The notes under the pieces were generated by a model. The model did no database searches and was not told where the DNA came from. It saw only the letters and a list, made by a program, of their open reading frames with translations. From an uncultured Oscillospiraceae bacterium (GTDB taxonomy: Bacteria; Bacillota; Clostridia; Oscillospirales; Oscillospiraceae): a DNA stretch of 34,921 nt. Location: positions 1 to 34,921 of the forward strand of contig CATKZW010000033.1 of the NCBI GenBank assembly GCA_949841465.1, given 5' to 3'. Within the stretch, counting starts at the first letter, position 1, and each line of letters begins with the position of its first letter. The translations under genes and the position numbers were made by a program. Positions 1 through 8,676 of the stretch are shown in pieces.

Positions 1-609
1 GCCCCGGGACAGCCGGACCATCCCCTCGTTCTGGAGGTAGCGGAGCATCCTGGTGATTACCTCCCGGTGCGTGCCCAAGTGGTTGGCAATGCTCTCATGG
101 GTGATGTGCAGACAGTCCGCGCCCTCAATGGACGCTTCCTCCAGCAGAAACGCGGCCACCCGTTTGTCCATGCTGTTCCACATGACCTGCTCCATCAGCC
201 ACATGACCTCGGAAAACCGGGAGGCCATAATCTCATTGGTGTAGTTCGCCACATAAGCGGACTGCTCCATGATCGGTCTATAGATATCCGAAGGAATGAT
301 CCACAGCTGCGTATCTTTTTCCGCCGAGATGACCACATCAAACTGGATGGAACGCATCATGCAGGAGGCGGAAAACAAGCAGATGTCCCGGTCGAACAGC
401 CGGTAGAGGGTGACCTCCCGTCCCTCCCTGGAGAGGATGAAGGCCCGAAGCTGGCCGGTTTTGATCAGCAGCAGACCGGTACAGTCCGCGCCGCCGCTGT
501 GGAGCATGGTCCCTTTTTTCACGCTTCGGCTGACCAGGCTGGCGGAAATCGCTTCCTGCTGCCGGGGCGTCATGCTGTCCCATACGGGAAAGTACTCTGA
601 AAACTCCAT
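1..609 (-). CDS. Crp/Fnr family transcriptional regulator (C-terminus cut by window edge)
   Basis: Reads leftward from ATG at 609; 203 residues are visible and the frame runs off position 1. The N-terminal two thirds is a cyclic-nucleotide-binding-like beta roll (about residues 20-120, including GLLLIKTGQLRAFILSREG), followed by a long helix and a winged helix-turn-helix whose recognition part HESIANHLGTHREVITRML is near the end. Cysteines at 43, 77 and 83, the last two in DICLFSASC, could be redox or metal ligands, but this is not a proven FNR cluster pattern. The RBS GGAGAG lies just upstream. It is transcribed divergently from the DUF134-NifX gene and shares with it a symmetrical promoter region. 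Autoregulation is an inference. The effector is unknown. Confidence 0.88.
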   Translation of the reverse strand, partial: MEFSEYFPVWDSMTPRQQEAISASLVSRSVKKGTMLHSGGADCTGLLLIKTGQLRAFILSREGREVTLYRLFDRDICLFSASCMMRSIQFDVVISAEKDTQLWIIPSDIYRPIMEQSAYVANYTNEIMASRFSEVMWLMEQVMWNSMDKRVAAFLLEEASIEGADCLHITHESIANHLGTHREVITRMLRYLQNEGMVRLSRG

Positions 610-639
610 TGTGCGCTCTCCTTACAAAAAGCTGTACAT

Positions 640-705
640 AGTATAAAACAATTAAGGGCATATGTCAATTTCGTTCTTGACATATGCCCTTAATCACTCT
701 ATAAT
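640..705. promoter_or_regulatory. Back-to-back consensus promoters inside a perfect 18-bp inverted repeat
   Basis: An 18-base arm at 651-668 is the exact reverse complement of 677-694, with an 8-base spacer. The rightward promoter is TTGACA (677-682), 17 bases, TATAAT (700-705). The leftward promoter on the minus strand is TTGACA (668-663), 17 bases, TATACT (645-640). The two -35 boxes therefore face each other and the repeat covers both -35 boxes and most of both spacers. A dimeric regulator bound here would control both genes. The Crp/Fnr protein encoded on the left is the obvious candidate, by inference. Confidence 0.85.
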
Positions 706-733
706 TCATGTATATCAATTGGGAGGAGTTTCT

Positions 734-1510
734 ATGCCAAGACCAGTAAAATGCAGAAAGGTCTGTCATTTCCCCAGGGTTTTGGAGTTTCTGCCTGCCC
801 ACGCGGAGGCGCAGCGCTCCCCGATTCTTTTGACAGTGGATGAGTATGAAACGATCCGGTTGATTGACAAAGAGGGGTTTTCCCAGGAAGCGTGCGGAGA
901 ACGGATGCAGGTAGCCCGGACGACGGTGCAGAAAATCTACGACAGCGCCCGGAAAAAGCTGGCAGAAGCGCTGGTGGAGGGGGCTCCGCTCCACATCGGA
1001 GGCGGCGAGTTCCAGCTCTGCGATGGAAAAGGCACCGGCTGTGGATGTACGGACTGCTTTAAGCGGCAGTACCGCCAGCAATATGAGAAACAAAAAGGAG
1101 ATGCTGTTATGAGAATTGCAGTAACCTATGAAAACGGCCAGATTTTTCAGCACTTTGGCCGTACAGAGCAATTTAAGGTTTATGATGTGCAGGATGGTAC
1201 GGTTGTGTCATCCGAGGTTGTCGGCACCAACGGAAGCGGACATGGTGCTTTGGCCGGCGTGCTCACCGCGCTGAAAGCGGACGCTTTGATTTGCGGCGGG
1301 ATTGGCGGCGGCGCTCAGGCGGCCCTAGCGGCGGCAGGCATCCAGCTGTACGGCGGTGTATCCGGCGAGGCTGACCGTGCGGTGCAGGCCCTGCTCAAAG
1401 GGGAGCTGAACTTTGAGCCTGATGCGTGCTGTGAACACCACGATCATCACCATGGAGCGGAACACACCTGCGCAGAGCATGGCTGCGGGACACATACTTG
1501 CGGCAGTTGA
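734..1510 (+). CDS. DUF134 DNA-binding domain fused to NifX/NifB-type iron-molybdenum cofactor domain
   Basis: A 258-residue protein. It starts at ATG 734, 6 bases after GGGAGGA; the frame is open further upstream, but that part lies in the promoter, and MPRPVKCRKVCHFPRV is the usual DUF134 start. Residues 1-about 120 are the DUF134 helix-turn-helix (DEYETIRLIDKEGFSQEACGE). From about 131 (MRIAVTYENGQIFQHFGRTEQF) follows a dinitrogenase iron-molybdenum cofactor biosynthesis fold with the GGIGGGAQAAL loop. The tail is very rich in His and Cys (CCEHHDHHHG, CAEHGCGTHTC), suggesting metal binding. No nitrogenase genes are nearby, so a metal or redox regulatory or carrier role is more likely than nitrogen fixation. 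The exact function is unknown. Confidence 0.85.
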   Translation: MPRPVKCRKVCHFPRVLEFLPAHAEAQRSPILLTVDEYETIRLIDKEGFSQEACGERMQVARTTVQKIYDSARKKLAEALVEGAPLHIGGGEFQLCDGKGTGCGCTDCFKRQYRQQYEKQKGDAVMRIAVTYENGQIFQHFGRTEQFKVYDVQDGTVVSSEVVGTNGSGHGALAGVLTALKADALICGGIGGGAQAALAAAGIQLYGGVSGEADRAVQALLKGELNFEPDACCEHHDHHHGAEHTCAEHGCGTHTCGS

Positions 1511-1760
1511 TGCTCTATATAGTGAAGCTTAAGGAAGAACTGATTCAATCGACAAGAGCAATGCGCCGCAGACGCAGTTAATCAGTGCTTTCCTAAGTTT
1601 GCCGCGGCCCGCTCGCTCGGCCCGAGATAGCGGAGTTTTCGGCCCATGTTCCCCGGCCTCCTTTCCCCAAAGCATAAAAAAATTGAAGTGCGTCGAGGTC
1701 TTTCGACCTTTCGCACTTCAATGGTAAATCAACAAAGATTGGGAAATTTGAAAAAACCAC
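1511..1760. other. Gene-free stretch with an imperfect long stem-loop and a leftward terminator
   Basis: No credible gene is seen between the NifX fusion and the rpmE promoter. The arms 1528-1545 and 1580-1597 match at 15 of 18 positions as an inverted repeat, with a small inner stem TGCG/CGCA (1562-1576). A second structure at 1683-1721 is listed separately. The stretch might be a decayed mobile repeat; no transposase remnant is visible. Confidence 0.5.
1676..1721 (-). terminator. Leftward intrinsic terminator without an obvious gene
   Basis: TTGAAGTGCG (1683-1692) pairs with CGCACTTCAA (1712-1721), with an inner stem AGGTC/GACCT that on the minus strand is closed by a GAAA tetraloop. On the minus strand the stem is followed directly by seven T residues (1682-1676). 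The polarity is therefore leftward, yet no minus-strand gene lies between here and rpmE. Confidence 0.6.
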
Positions 1761-1789
1761 TTGCAATTTTCCGGCGGACATGATAAGAT
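1761..1789 (+). promoter_or_regulatory. rpmE promoter
   Basis: TTGCAA at 1761-1766, a 17-base spacer, and TAAGAT at 1784-1789, about 65 bases before the rpmE start. Confidence 0.65.
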
Positions 1790-1855
1790 ACGGATTGCGT
1801 TTAAAAGGAGCCTATGCGCTCCCGGACTTTTGATCGACAGAAAGAGGTGAAACCC

Positions 1856-2056
1856 ATGAAGGAAGGCATCCATCCCAAGTATCAGCAGACCACCATTACG
1901 TGCGCCTGCGGCAACGTGATCGAGACTGGCTCGACCAAGAAGGACATCAAGGTGGAAGTCTGCTCCAAGTGTCACCCCTTCTACACCGGCAAGCAGAAGA
2001 TGGTGGATACCGGCGGACGCGTCAGCCGCTTCAATAAGAAGTTCGGTTTGGGCTAA
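1856..2056 (+). CDS. rpmE: 50S ribosomal protein L31, zinc-binding form
   Basis: 66 residues, the usual length of bacterial L31. [20 protein letters not shown] is the classic start; the open frame continues upstream to 1814, but AAAGAGGTGA sits at the right distance from ATG 1856. Cysteines 16, 18, 36 and 39 (CAC, CSKC) make this the C+ form, which holds zinc. Downstream are [23 protein letters not shown] and an intrinsic terminator. L31 bridges the ribosomal subunits. The gene is monocistronic, with a clear promoter. Confidence 0.97.
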   Translation: MKEGIHPKYQQTTITCACGNVIETGSTKKDIKVEVCSKCHPFYTGKQKMVDTGGRVSRFNKKFGLG

Positions 2057-2069
2057 AACCTGTCAGTTC

Positions 2070-2112
2070 AAAGACCCGTTGCAAGCAATTGCGGCGGGTC
2101 TTTCTCTTTTTC
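2070..2112 (+). terminator. rpmE terminator
   Basis: AAAGACCCG (2070-2078) pairs with CGGGTCTTT (2095-2103); T-rich CTCTTTTTC follows. The hflX -10 candidate TATACT (2125-2130) lies just beyond it. Confidence 0.8.
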
Positions 2113-2178
2113 GCATTAAGTGCATATACTAAGGCATAACGATCCAAAAGCAAAGGAAAACGAGGTGTTTTACCATAT

Positions 2179-3447
<1,269 letters not shown>

Positions 3448-3452
3448 GTTTT

Positions 3453-3497
3453 AAGCAGAAAAGGAAAGTCCAAAACCCGGGCTTTCCTTTTCTGCTT
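3453..3497 (+). terminator. hflX terminator overlapping the proB promoter region
   Basis: AAGCAGAAAAGGAAAG (3453-3468) is the exact reverse complement of 3482-3497. A TATAAT (3506-3511) begins only nine bases after the stem, so the -35 of the proB promoter must fall within the terminator stem. Confidence 0.75.
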
Positions 3498-3540
3498 TAG
3501 CGTGGTATAATGGCAAAAACCAGACGGAGAGGGAATGACG

Positions 3541-4329
3541 ATGAAGATTGTGGTCAAAGTGGGCACCTCCACCCTGGCACATTCCACCGGGCGGCTGAAT
3601 ATCCGCCGGGCGGAGGAGCTGGTGAAGGTGCTGTCCGACTTGAAAAACGCGGGGCATCAGCTCATCCTGGTGTCCTCCGGGGCCATCGGCATGGGGGTGG
3701 GCAAGCTGAACCTCCCCGGCCGCCCGGCGGATATGCCCACCAAGCAGGCCGCCGCCGCCGTGGGCCAGTGCGAGCTGATGTACACCTATGACAAGCTGTT
3801 CGCAGAGTATAACCACACCGTGGCCCAGCTGCTGCTGACGGCGGAGGATGTGAACTACCCCCAGCGGCGGCAGAACTTTGAAAACGCCATGAACCGCCTG
3901 CTGGAGCTCAACGCCCTGCCCATCGTCAACGAGAACGACGCGGTGGCCACCGACGAGGTGGGCGTGTCCACCACCATTGGAGAGAATGACACCCTGTCCG
4001 CCATCGTGGCCCGGTGCATGGGGGCGGACCTGCTGATTTTGCTCAGCGACATCGACGGGCTGTACACCGCCGACCCCCGGAAAAATGCGGACGCCGCCCT
4101 CATCCCGGAGGTGCGGGAAATCACACCGGAGCTGAAAGCGCTGGCCGGTGACCCCGGTTCCGCCCTGGGCACCGGCGGAATGGCCACCAAATTGAAGGCG
4201 GCGGAGATCGCCATGGCCTGCGGCTGCGACATGGTCATCGCCAACGGCCAGCGGCCGGAGCTGCTGTACGACATCGCGGCGGGCAGGCACACCGGCACCC
4301 GCTTCATCGGAAGGAGAGAGGGACAATGA
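3541..4329 (+). CDS. proB: Glutamate 5-kinase, short form without PUA domain
   Basis: 262 residues. It phosphorylates L-glutamate to gamma-glutamyl phosphate, the first step to proline. The amino acid kinase fold shows [12 protein letters not shown] at the start, SSGAIGMG, the glutamate-site [12 protein letters not shown] and the ATP-site [14 protein letters not shown]. The C-terminal PUA domain of the long E. coli-type enzyme is absent, as in many other bacteria. ATG 3541 is preferred over ATG 3535 because GGAGAGGG ends 7 bases before it and only 1 base before the other. It overlaps proA by four bases (ATGA), indicating translational coupling. Confidence 0.96.
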   Translation: MKIVVKVGTSTLAHSTGRLNIRRAEELVKVLSDLKNAGHQLILVSSGAIGMGVGKLNLPGRPADMPTKQAAAAVGQCELMYTYDKLFAEYNHTVAQLLLTAEDVNYPQRRQNFENAMNRLLELNALPIVNENDAVATDEVGVSTTIGENDTLSAIVARCMGADLLILLSDIDGLYTADPRKNADAALIPEVREITPELKALAGDPGSALGTGGMATKLKAAEIAMACGCDMVIANGQRPELLYDIAAGRHTGTRFIGRREGQ

Positions 4330-5582
4330 CCACACAGGAGCTGCTGCGGCGCGCCAAGGGCGCGAAAGGCGCTATGGCCCTGGCCGATTCCGCTGCTAAG
4401 AACCGCGCCCTGGCGGCCATGGCGGACGCGCTGCTGGACAATGCAAAAGTCATACTCACCGCCAACGGCCTGGACCTCATTGAGGCCAAGGGCACGGTGT
4501 CCACCGTGATGCTGGACCGGCTGGCCCTGAACGAGGAGCGGGTGTTCAGCATGGCCCAGGGCGTGCGGGAGGTGGCGGCGCTGCCCGATCCGGTGGGGCT
4601 GGTGCTCCGGCGGGAGGAGCGGCCCAACGGGCTGGTGATCGAAAAGACCGCCGTCCCCATGGGGGTGGTGGCCATCATCTATGAGAGCCGCCCCAACGTC
4701 ACCTCCGACGCGGCGGCGCTGGCGCTGAAGGCGGGCTCCGCCTGCGTGCTGCGCTGCGGCAAGGAGGCCCACCGCTCCGCCGCCGCCATCGTGGACGCCC
4801 TCCGGCAGGGGCTTGCCGCCGCCGGGCTGCCCCAGGACGCGCTGGGCCTGGTGGAGGACACCAGCCGGCAGTCCGCGGGGGAGCTGATGACCGCCTCCGG
4901 GCTGGTGGACCTGCTCATCCCCCGGGGGGGCGCGGGGCTCATCCGGGCCTGCGTGGACAACGCCACCGTCCCCGTAATCGAGACGGGCACCGGCATCTGC
5001 CACGTCTACGTGGACAGGGACGCGGACCTGGACATGGCGCTGAGCATCATGGAAAACGCCAAGTGCTCCCGGCCCAGCGTGTGCAACGCCGCCGAGGTCT
5101 GCCTGGTGCACCGGGATATCGCCGAGGCGTTCCTGCCCCGCTTGAGGCAGCTGCTGGTGGGCGAGCGGGCGGCCCAGGGCCTGCCCCCGGTGGAGCTGCG
5201 GCTGGACGAGAGGGCCGCGGCAGTCATCCCCGGTACGCCTGCCGGGGAAAATGACTTCGACACAGAATTTTTGGACTATATCCTGGCGGTGAAGGTGGTG
5301 GACGGCGTGGACGAGGCCGCCGCCCACATCGCCGCCCACTCCACCGGCCACTCCGAGGCCGTCGTCACCGCCAACGGGGATACCGCCCGCCGGTTCACCA
5401 CCCTGGTGGATTCCGCCGCCGTGTATTGGAACGCCTCCACCCGGTTCACCGACGGGGGCGTGTTCGGCCTGGGCTGCGAGATGGGCATATCCACCCAGCG
5501 GCTCCACGCCCGGGGGCCCATGGGGCTGGCGGAGCTGTGCGCCTATAAATACATCGTGCGCGGGACAGGGCAGACGCGGTAA
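4326..5582 (+). CDS. proA: Glutamate-5-semialdehyde dehydrogenase (gamma-glutamyl phosphate reductase)
   Basis: 418 residues, full length. It reduces the ProB product with NADPH to glutamate semialdehyde, which cyclises to pyrroline-5-carboxylate; proC for the last step lies elsewhere in this window (15463-16284). Visible motifs are [20 protein letters not shown], a segment with [12 protein letters not shown], the catalytic cysteine region [15 protein letters not shown] and the C-terminal [20 protein letters not shown]. The start overlaps the proB stop. It ends next to the convergent DUF6512 gene, with no room for a separate terminator. Confidence 0.97.
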   Translation: MTTQELLRRAKGAKGAMALADSAAKNRALAAMADALLDNAKVILTANGLDLIEAKGTVSTVMLDRLALNEERVFSMAQGVREVAALPDPVGLVLRREERPNGLVIEKTAVPMGVVAIIYESRPNVTSDAAALALKAGSACVLRCGKEAHRSAAAIVDALRQGLAAAGLPQDALGLVEDTSRQSAGELMTASGLVDLLIPRGGAGLIRACVDNATVPVIETGTGICHVYVDRDADLDMALSIMENAKCSRPSVCNAAEVCLVHRDIAEAFLPRLRQLLVGERAAQGLPPVELRLDERAAAVIPGTPAGENDFDTEFLDYILAVKVVDGVDEAAAHIAAHSTGHSEAVVTANGDTARRFTTLVDSAAVYWNASTRFTDGGVFGLGCEMGISTQRLHARGPMGLAELCAYKYIVRGTGQTR

Positions 5583-5583
5583 T

Positions 5584-6105
5584 TCAGACGGGAATGGTCA
5601 AAAACGTCCGCACCGCCCCGCTCAGGTCGGCGAACAGCGCCGTCATGGGCGGGAAGAAGGTAAACCACACGATGAGCGCCCCCAGCAGGGCGGTGAGCGC
5701 CGCCGCGGCCTTGTCCGTCCCCGGCCATTCGCACAGCGGCCACAGCGCCCGGGGCAGCAGGAACCCCACCGCCAGCAGCACAAAGTACAGCGCCAGGTCT
5801 GCGTACAGGCTCTCCCCCCGCAGGGCGATGTGGTAGAGATATCCCGTCCCCAGCAGGGCGGCGCACACCGCAAGGGTGCTCAGCAGCCAGGGCGTGCGGC
5901 TGGCCGCCCCTCCCCGGCCAAGCAGCAGGGAGACGGCCAGCAGGGGGAAGTACAGCAGCTTTACGTGCTCCCAAACGCTCTCCCGCACCGGGGAGACAAG
6001 GGCTGAGATCGGGTTGGGGAACCAGCTGAAGAGAAAGTGGAGCAGCACCCCTGCCGCTGCCGCAGTCAGATAGTATAAAATCAGTTTTTTGCTTGATTTT
6101 TCCAT
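5584..6105 (-). CDS. DUF6512-like integral membrane protein
   Basis: 173 residues starting at ATG 6105, five bases after GAGGTG; an in-frame GTG at 6111 falls inside the RBS and is unlikely. About five hydrophobic segments are visible (ILYYLTAAAAGVLLHFLF, LLYFPLLAVSLLLG, LSTLAVCAALLGTGYLYHIAL, YFVLLAVGFLLP, LTALLGALIVWFTFFPP). SPVRESVWEHVKLLYFP is the most conserved-looking stretch and fits the clostridial DUF6512 family as I remember it. Function unknown. The upstream region holds three Spo0A-box-like sites, one overlapping a possible -35. Confidence 0.7.
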   Translation of the reverse strand: MEKSSKKLILYYLTAAAAGVLLHFLFSWFPNPISALVSPVRESVWEHVKLLYFPLLAVSLLLGRGGAASRTPWLLSTLAVCAALLGTGYLYHIALRGESLYADLALYFVLLAVGFLLPRALWPLCEWPGTDKAAAALTALLGALIVWFTFFPPMTALFADLSGAVRTFLTIPV

Positions 6106-6157
6106 GGTCACACCTCGCTTTATGGTACAAGGTATGACGCGGGCGGGGCAGACTATG

Positions 6158-6206
6158 TTTGTCCCAGATTCATTTTTTTATGCAGGCTTTGTCGAATTTT
6201 GTCCAA
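6158..6206. promoter_or_regulatory. Cluster of three Spo0A-box-like sites
   Basis: TTTGTCGAA at 6188-6196 contains a perfect 0A box (TGTCGAA). TTTGTCCAA at 6198-6206 differs in one position and TTTGTCCCA at 6158-6166 in two. The starts are 10 and 30 bases apart, so all sit on the same helical face. On the minus strand a weak promoter (TTGGAC 6206-6201, 18 bases, CATAAA 6182-6177) toward DUF6512 overlaps two of them. The sites could serve DUF6512, spoIVB or both. Confidence 0.55.
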
Positions 6207-6415
6207 ATTCATCCAGGAACTCCGGGATTTCCCAGCATCAAAACCGGAACGCCTGATGTTTCAACATCTGCCGCCCCGGGGCCTGTCAATCCCGCCTTAC
6301 TTTGCCACGGTGAAAATCCGCTTCCGCCGCCATATTAAAAGGGCGGGCGTTGGGGCGTCTGCGGAGGATTTTTCCGCGGCTGCCCAAACTTCCGCCAGTT
6401 TCAAAAAGGCGGTGA
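6207..6415. other. Intergenic stretch before spoIVB
   Basis: Beyond the 0A-like sites nothing else can be assigned. CATATTA at 6331-6337 resembles a forespore-sigma -10 element, but no -35 lies at a suitable distance. Confidence 0.4.
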
Positions 6416-7459
6416 ATGGATTTGAATGAAGAAGCCAGACCATTTTGGGGGGCGGCGGTCCTGCGGGGGCTGGGACTGCTGCTGGCGGCGGTGCTGACTA
6501 TGTGGCCCGCCGCGGCGTATGCCGCCGCGCCCACGGTGATTCCGGTGGGCAGGGCGGTGGGCATCAAGCTCTTTTCCGACGGCGTGGTGGTGGTGGGCAC
6601 CTCCGACATTGCCACCGACAGGGGCAATGTGAACCCGGCCAAGGCCTGCGGGCTGAAGGAGGGCGACATTATCACCCACATCAACGCCACCGAGGTGGAC
6701 TCCATTGAGGAGGTTTCCGCCCTGCTCCAGGAGCTGGAGGGGGAGACCATGAGCATCCGGGCCATTCGGGACGACAAGCAGGTGCAGCTCACCGCCACGG
6801 CGGCGCTGTGCTCCGCCGACGGGTCCTATAAGCTGGGGGCCTGGATCCGGGACTCCATGGCAGGCATCGGCACGGTGACCTTCTACTGCCCGGACACCGG
6901 GGCTTTCGGCGCCCTGGGCCACGGCATCAACGACGTGGACACGGCCCTGCTCATGCCCCTGGAGAGCGGCTCCATCCTGCCCGCCACCGTGGCGGGGGTG
7001 GAGAAGGGCCAGGCAGGGGACCCGGGACAGCTCAAGGGCGTGTTTGACACCGGCTCCACCCTGGGCCTGCTCCACGCCAACACCAGCGGCGGCGTGTTCG
7101 GCGTGATGGCGGACAGCGGCTGGGTGGAGGGCACACCCGTGGAGGCCGCCCAGCGGGACGAGGTGGAGACCGGGGAGGCTGTTATTCTGTGCAACATCTC
7201 CGGCGAGCAGGTGGATGAATACGCCGTCCGGATTGAGAAGGTGTTCCCGGAGAGCGCCGCAGACTGCCGGGACTACCTCATCAAGGTGACCGACCCGCGG
7301 CTGCTGGAAACCACCGGCGGCATCGTCCAGGGGATGAGCGGCAGCCCCATCCTGCAAAACGGGAAAATCGTCGGGGCGGTGACCCACGTGCTTATCGACG
7401 ATCCCACCAGCGGCTACGGCATTTGGGTGGGCCGAATGCTCCAGCAATGTGAATACTAG
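6416..7459 (+). CDS. spoIVB: SpoIVB peptidase (family S55)
   Basis: 347 residues. In Bacillus, SpoIVB is secreted by the forespore and triggers pro-sigma-K processing. An N-terminal membrane segment (residues about 17-37) leads to a PDZ domain (about 75-130, GLKEGDIITHINATEVDSIEE) and the S55 protease domain. The catalytic set is visible: His169 in ALGHGI, Asp293 in VTDPRLL and Ser308 in GMSGSP. The Asp-Ser spacing of 15 is the same as in the B. subtilis enzyme. The RBS is AGGCGGTG. It precedes spo0A, the conserved order in Firmicutes. Confidence 0.96.
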   Translation: MDLNEEARPFWGAAVLRGLGLLLAAVLTMWPAAAYAAAPTVIPVGRAVGIKLFSDGVVVVGTSDIATDRGNVNPAKACGLKEGDIITHINATEVDSIEEVSALLQELEGETMSIRAIRDDKQVQLTATAALCSADGSYKLGAWIRDSMAGIGTVTFYCPDTGAFGALGHGINDVDTALLMPLESGSILPATVAGVEKGQAGDPGQLKGVFDTGSTLGLLHANTSGGVFGVMADSGWVEGTPVEAAQRDEVETGEAVILCNISGEQVDEYAVRIEKVFPESAADCRDYLIKVTDPRLLETTGGIVQGMSGSPILQNGKIVGAVTHVLIDDPTSGYGIWVGRMLQQCEY

Positions 7460-7518
7460 ATGTAATTTGCAAACTTTTGATTCCTAAAACCGGGACTTGG
7501 CCGAGTTTTGGCAGACTA

Positions 7519-7584
7519 TGTCGAAGAAAACTTTGAAAAAACATGCAAAAATTCCTTGCCAACTGGGGGAATCTGTGGTATTTT
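7519..7584 (+). promoter_or_regulatory. spo0A promoter with an upstream 0A box
   Basis: TTGCCA (7556-7561), 17 bases, TATTTT (7579-7584) is a plausible vegetative promoter. A perfect 0A box TGTCGAA lies upstream at 7519-7525, suggesting autoregulation by Spo0A~P, as is known in Bacillus. No convincing sigma-H promoter was recognised. Confidence 0.55.
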
Positions 7585-7655
7585 AAGGATGCACCAAAAA
7601 TTGGAAAAAATGGAAATGAAATACCTCGGGTCACGGACCGGAAAGGAAGATGGAT

Positions 7656-8408
7656 ATGAGCGACAAGAAGAGGATTGTGCTGGCGGACGCCTCGGAGGAA
7701 TTTCGCCAGATGCTGGCTGATATGATCCAGGAGGAGGCGGATCTGTCCGTCTGCGCCCAGACGGACAGCGGCGAGGAGCTGCTGGAGCTGATTTCCCGGC
7801 ACAGGCCGGACGTTGTAATCATGGATCTGATGCTGGCCGGCATGGACGGACTCGAGGTGCTGGAGCAGCTGGGAGAGAACCGGCCCCATATGCTGGTGCT
7901 GTCCGCGTTCAGCAATCCGGCGGTGGCCCAGCAGGTCATAGCCAAGGGCGGCGATTACTGTATGTTGAAGCCCTGCCGGGCCCAGGCGGTGATGGGCAGG
8001 GCCCGGGAGCTGGTAGACGGCCCCCAGAGCCAGCTCCAGGAGGAGAGCAAGCCCCGGGACCTGGAGCGGCAGATCACCACCATCATCCACGAGATCGGCG
8101 TGCCCGCCCACATCAAGGGCTACCAGTATCTGCGGGAGGCCATCGGGCTGGCGGTGACGGACATGGAGATCATCAACGCCGTGACCAAGGTATTGTACCC
8201 GGCGGTGGCCAAGAAATTCGGCACCACGGCCAGCCGGGTGGAGCGGGCCATCCGCCACGCCATCGAGGTGGCCTGGGACCGGGGCGACCTGGAGACGCTG
8301 CAAAAGTATTTCGGCTATACGGTTTCCAACGCCAAGGGCAAGCCGACGAACAGCGAGTTCATCGCCATGATCGCCGACCGCATCTCCCTGGACGGAAGCC
8401 CTGCGTGA
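7656..8408 (+). CDS. spo0A: Sporulation response regulator Spo0A
   Basis: 250 residues, master regulator of sporulation entry. ATG 7656 is chosen because AAAGGAAG ends six bases before it; ATG 7650 directly abuts the RBS. The receiver domain has the acidic pocket at D11, phospho-acceptor D57 in [13 protein letters not shown] and conserved K105 in MLKP. The C-terminal effector domain (about 135-250) contains [21 protein letters not shown], the recognition segment [20 protein letters not shown] and [13 protein letters not shown]. It is followed by a terminator of a recurring type. Confidence 0.98.
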   Translation: MSDKKRIVLADASEEFRQMLADMIQEEADLSVCAQTDSGEELLELISRHRPDVVIMDLMLAGMDGLEVLEQLGENRPHMLVLSAFSNPAVAQQVIAKGGDYCMLKPCRAQAVMGRARELVDGPQSQLQEESKPRDLERQITTIIHEIGVPAHIKGYQYLREAIGLAVTDMEIINAVTKVLYPAVAKKFGTTASRVERAIRHAIEVAWDRGDLETLQKYFGYTVSNAKGKPTNSEFIAMIADRISLDGSPA

Positions 8409-8416
8409 CGGGGGGT

Positions 8417-8470
8417 CTTCCTTTTTTCTTTGAAAAGAAAAAAGGAAGCGAAAAAAGAAACTTTTAGACT
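8417..8470 (+). terminator. spo0A terminator: hairpin plus conserved tail module, copy 1
   Basis: CTTCCTTTTTTCTT (8417-8430), loop TGAA, AAGAAAAAAGGAAG (8435-8448), then CG and the tail AAAAAAGAAACTTTTAGACT (8451-8470), which itself holds AAAAG/CTTTT. The same tail follows two other stop codons in this window, at 8620-8639 and 30604-30623 on the minus strand. Confidence 0.7.
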
Positions 8471-8619
8471 TCTATCTTGAAGATTTGCGACAGTTCGAGG
8501 CGGGGCAGAAACGATTCGGTTTCTGCCCCGCCCAAAATATGATTAATCAAATTTTTCTATAGAACTGCCTGCTTCCGTGGTCGAGCGGCAGCAAAACAGT
8601 TTCTGTCCCCATTCGTAAC
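8471..8619. other. Spacer between convergent spo0A and ahcY with a perfect 14-bp hairpin
   Basis: GGCGGGGCAGAAAC (8499-8512) pairs exactly with 8519-8532 around a six-base loop. No T tract follows on either strand. No gene was found. Confidence 0.6.
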
Positions 8620-8669
8620 AGTCTAAAAGTTTCTTTTTGCCTACTTTTTCTTTTCAAAGAAAAAGTAGG
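8620..8669 (-). terminator. ahcY terminator: hairpin plus conserved tail module, copy 2
   Basis: On the minus strand CCTACTTTTTCTT, loop TGAA, AAGAAAAAGTAGG (8669-8640), then AAAAAGAAACTTTTAGACT ending near 8620. The loop and tail match the spo0A copy while the stem sequence differs. Confidence 0.7.
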
Positions 8670-8676
8670 GGGGACC

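Noticed and set aside
3855-5507. Open frame of 550 codons opposite proB-proA
   Set aside because: Same cause; the opposite strand carries two well-conserved proline genes in the usual arrangement.
6311-6337. Forespore-sigma promoter for spoIVB (TGAAAA with CATATTA)
   Set aside because: The spacer is only 14 bases, too short for a sigma-G promoter. The -10 alone is not enough.
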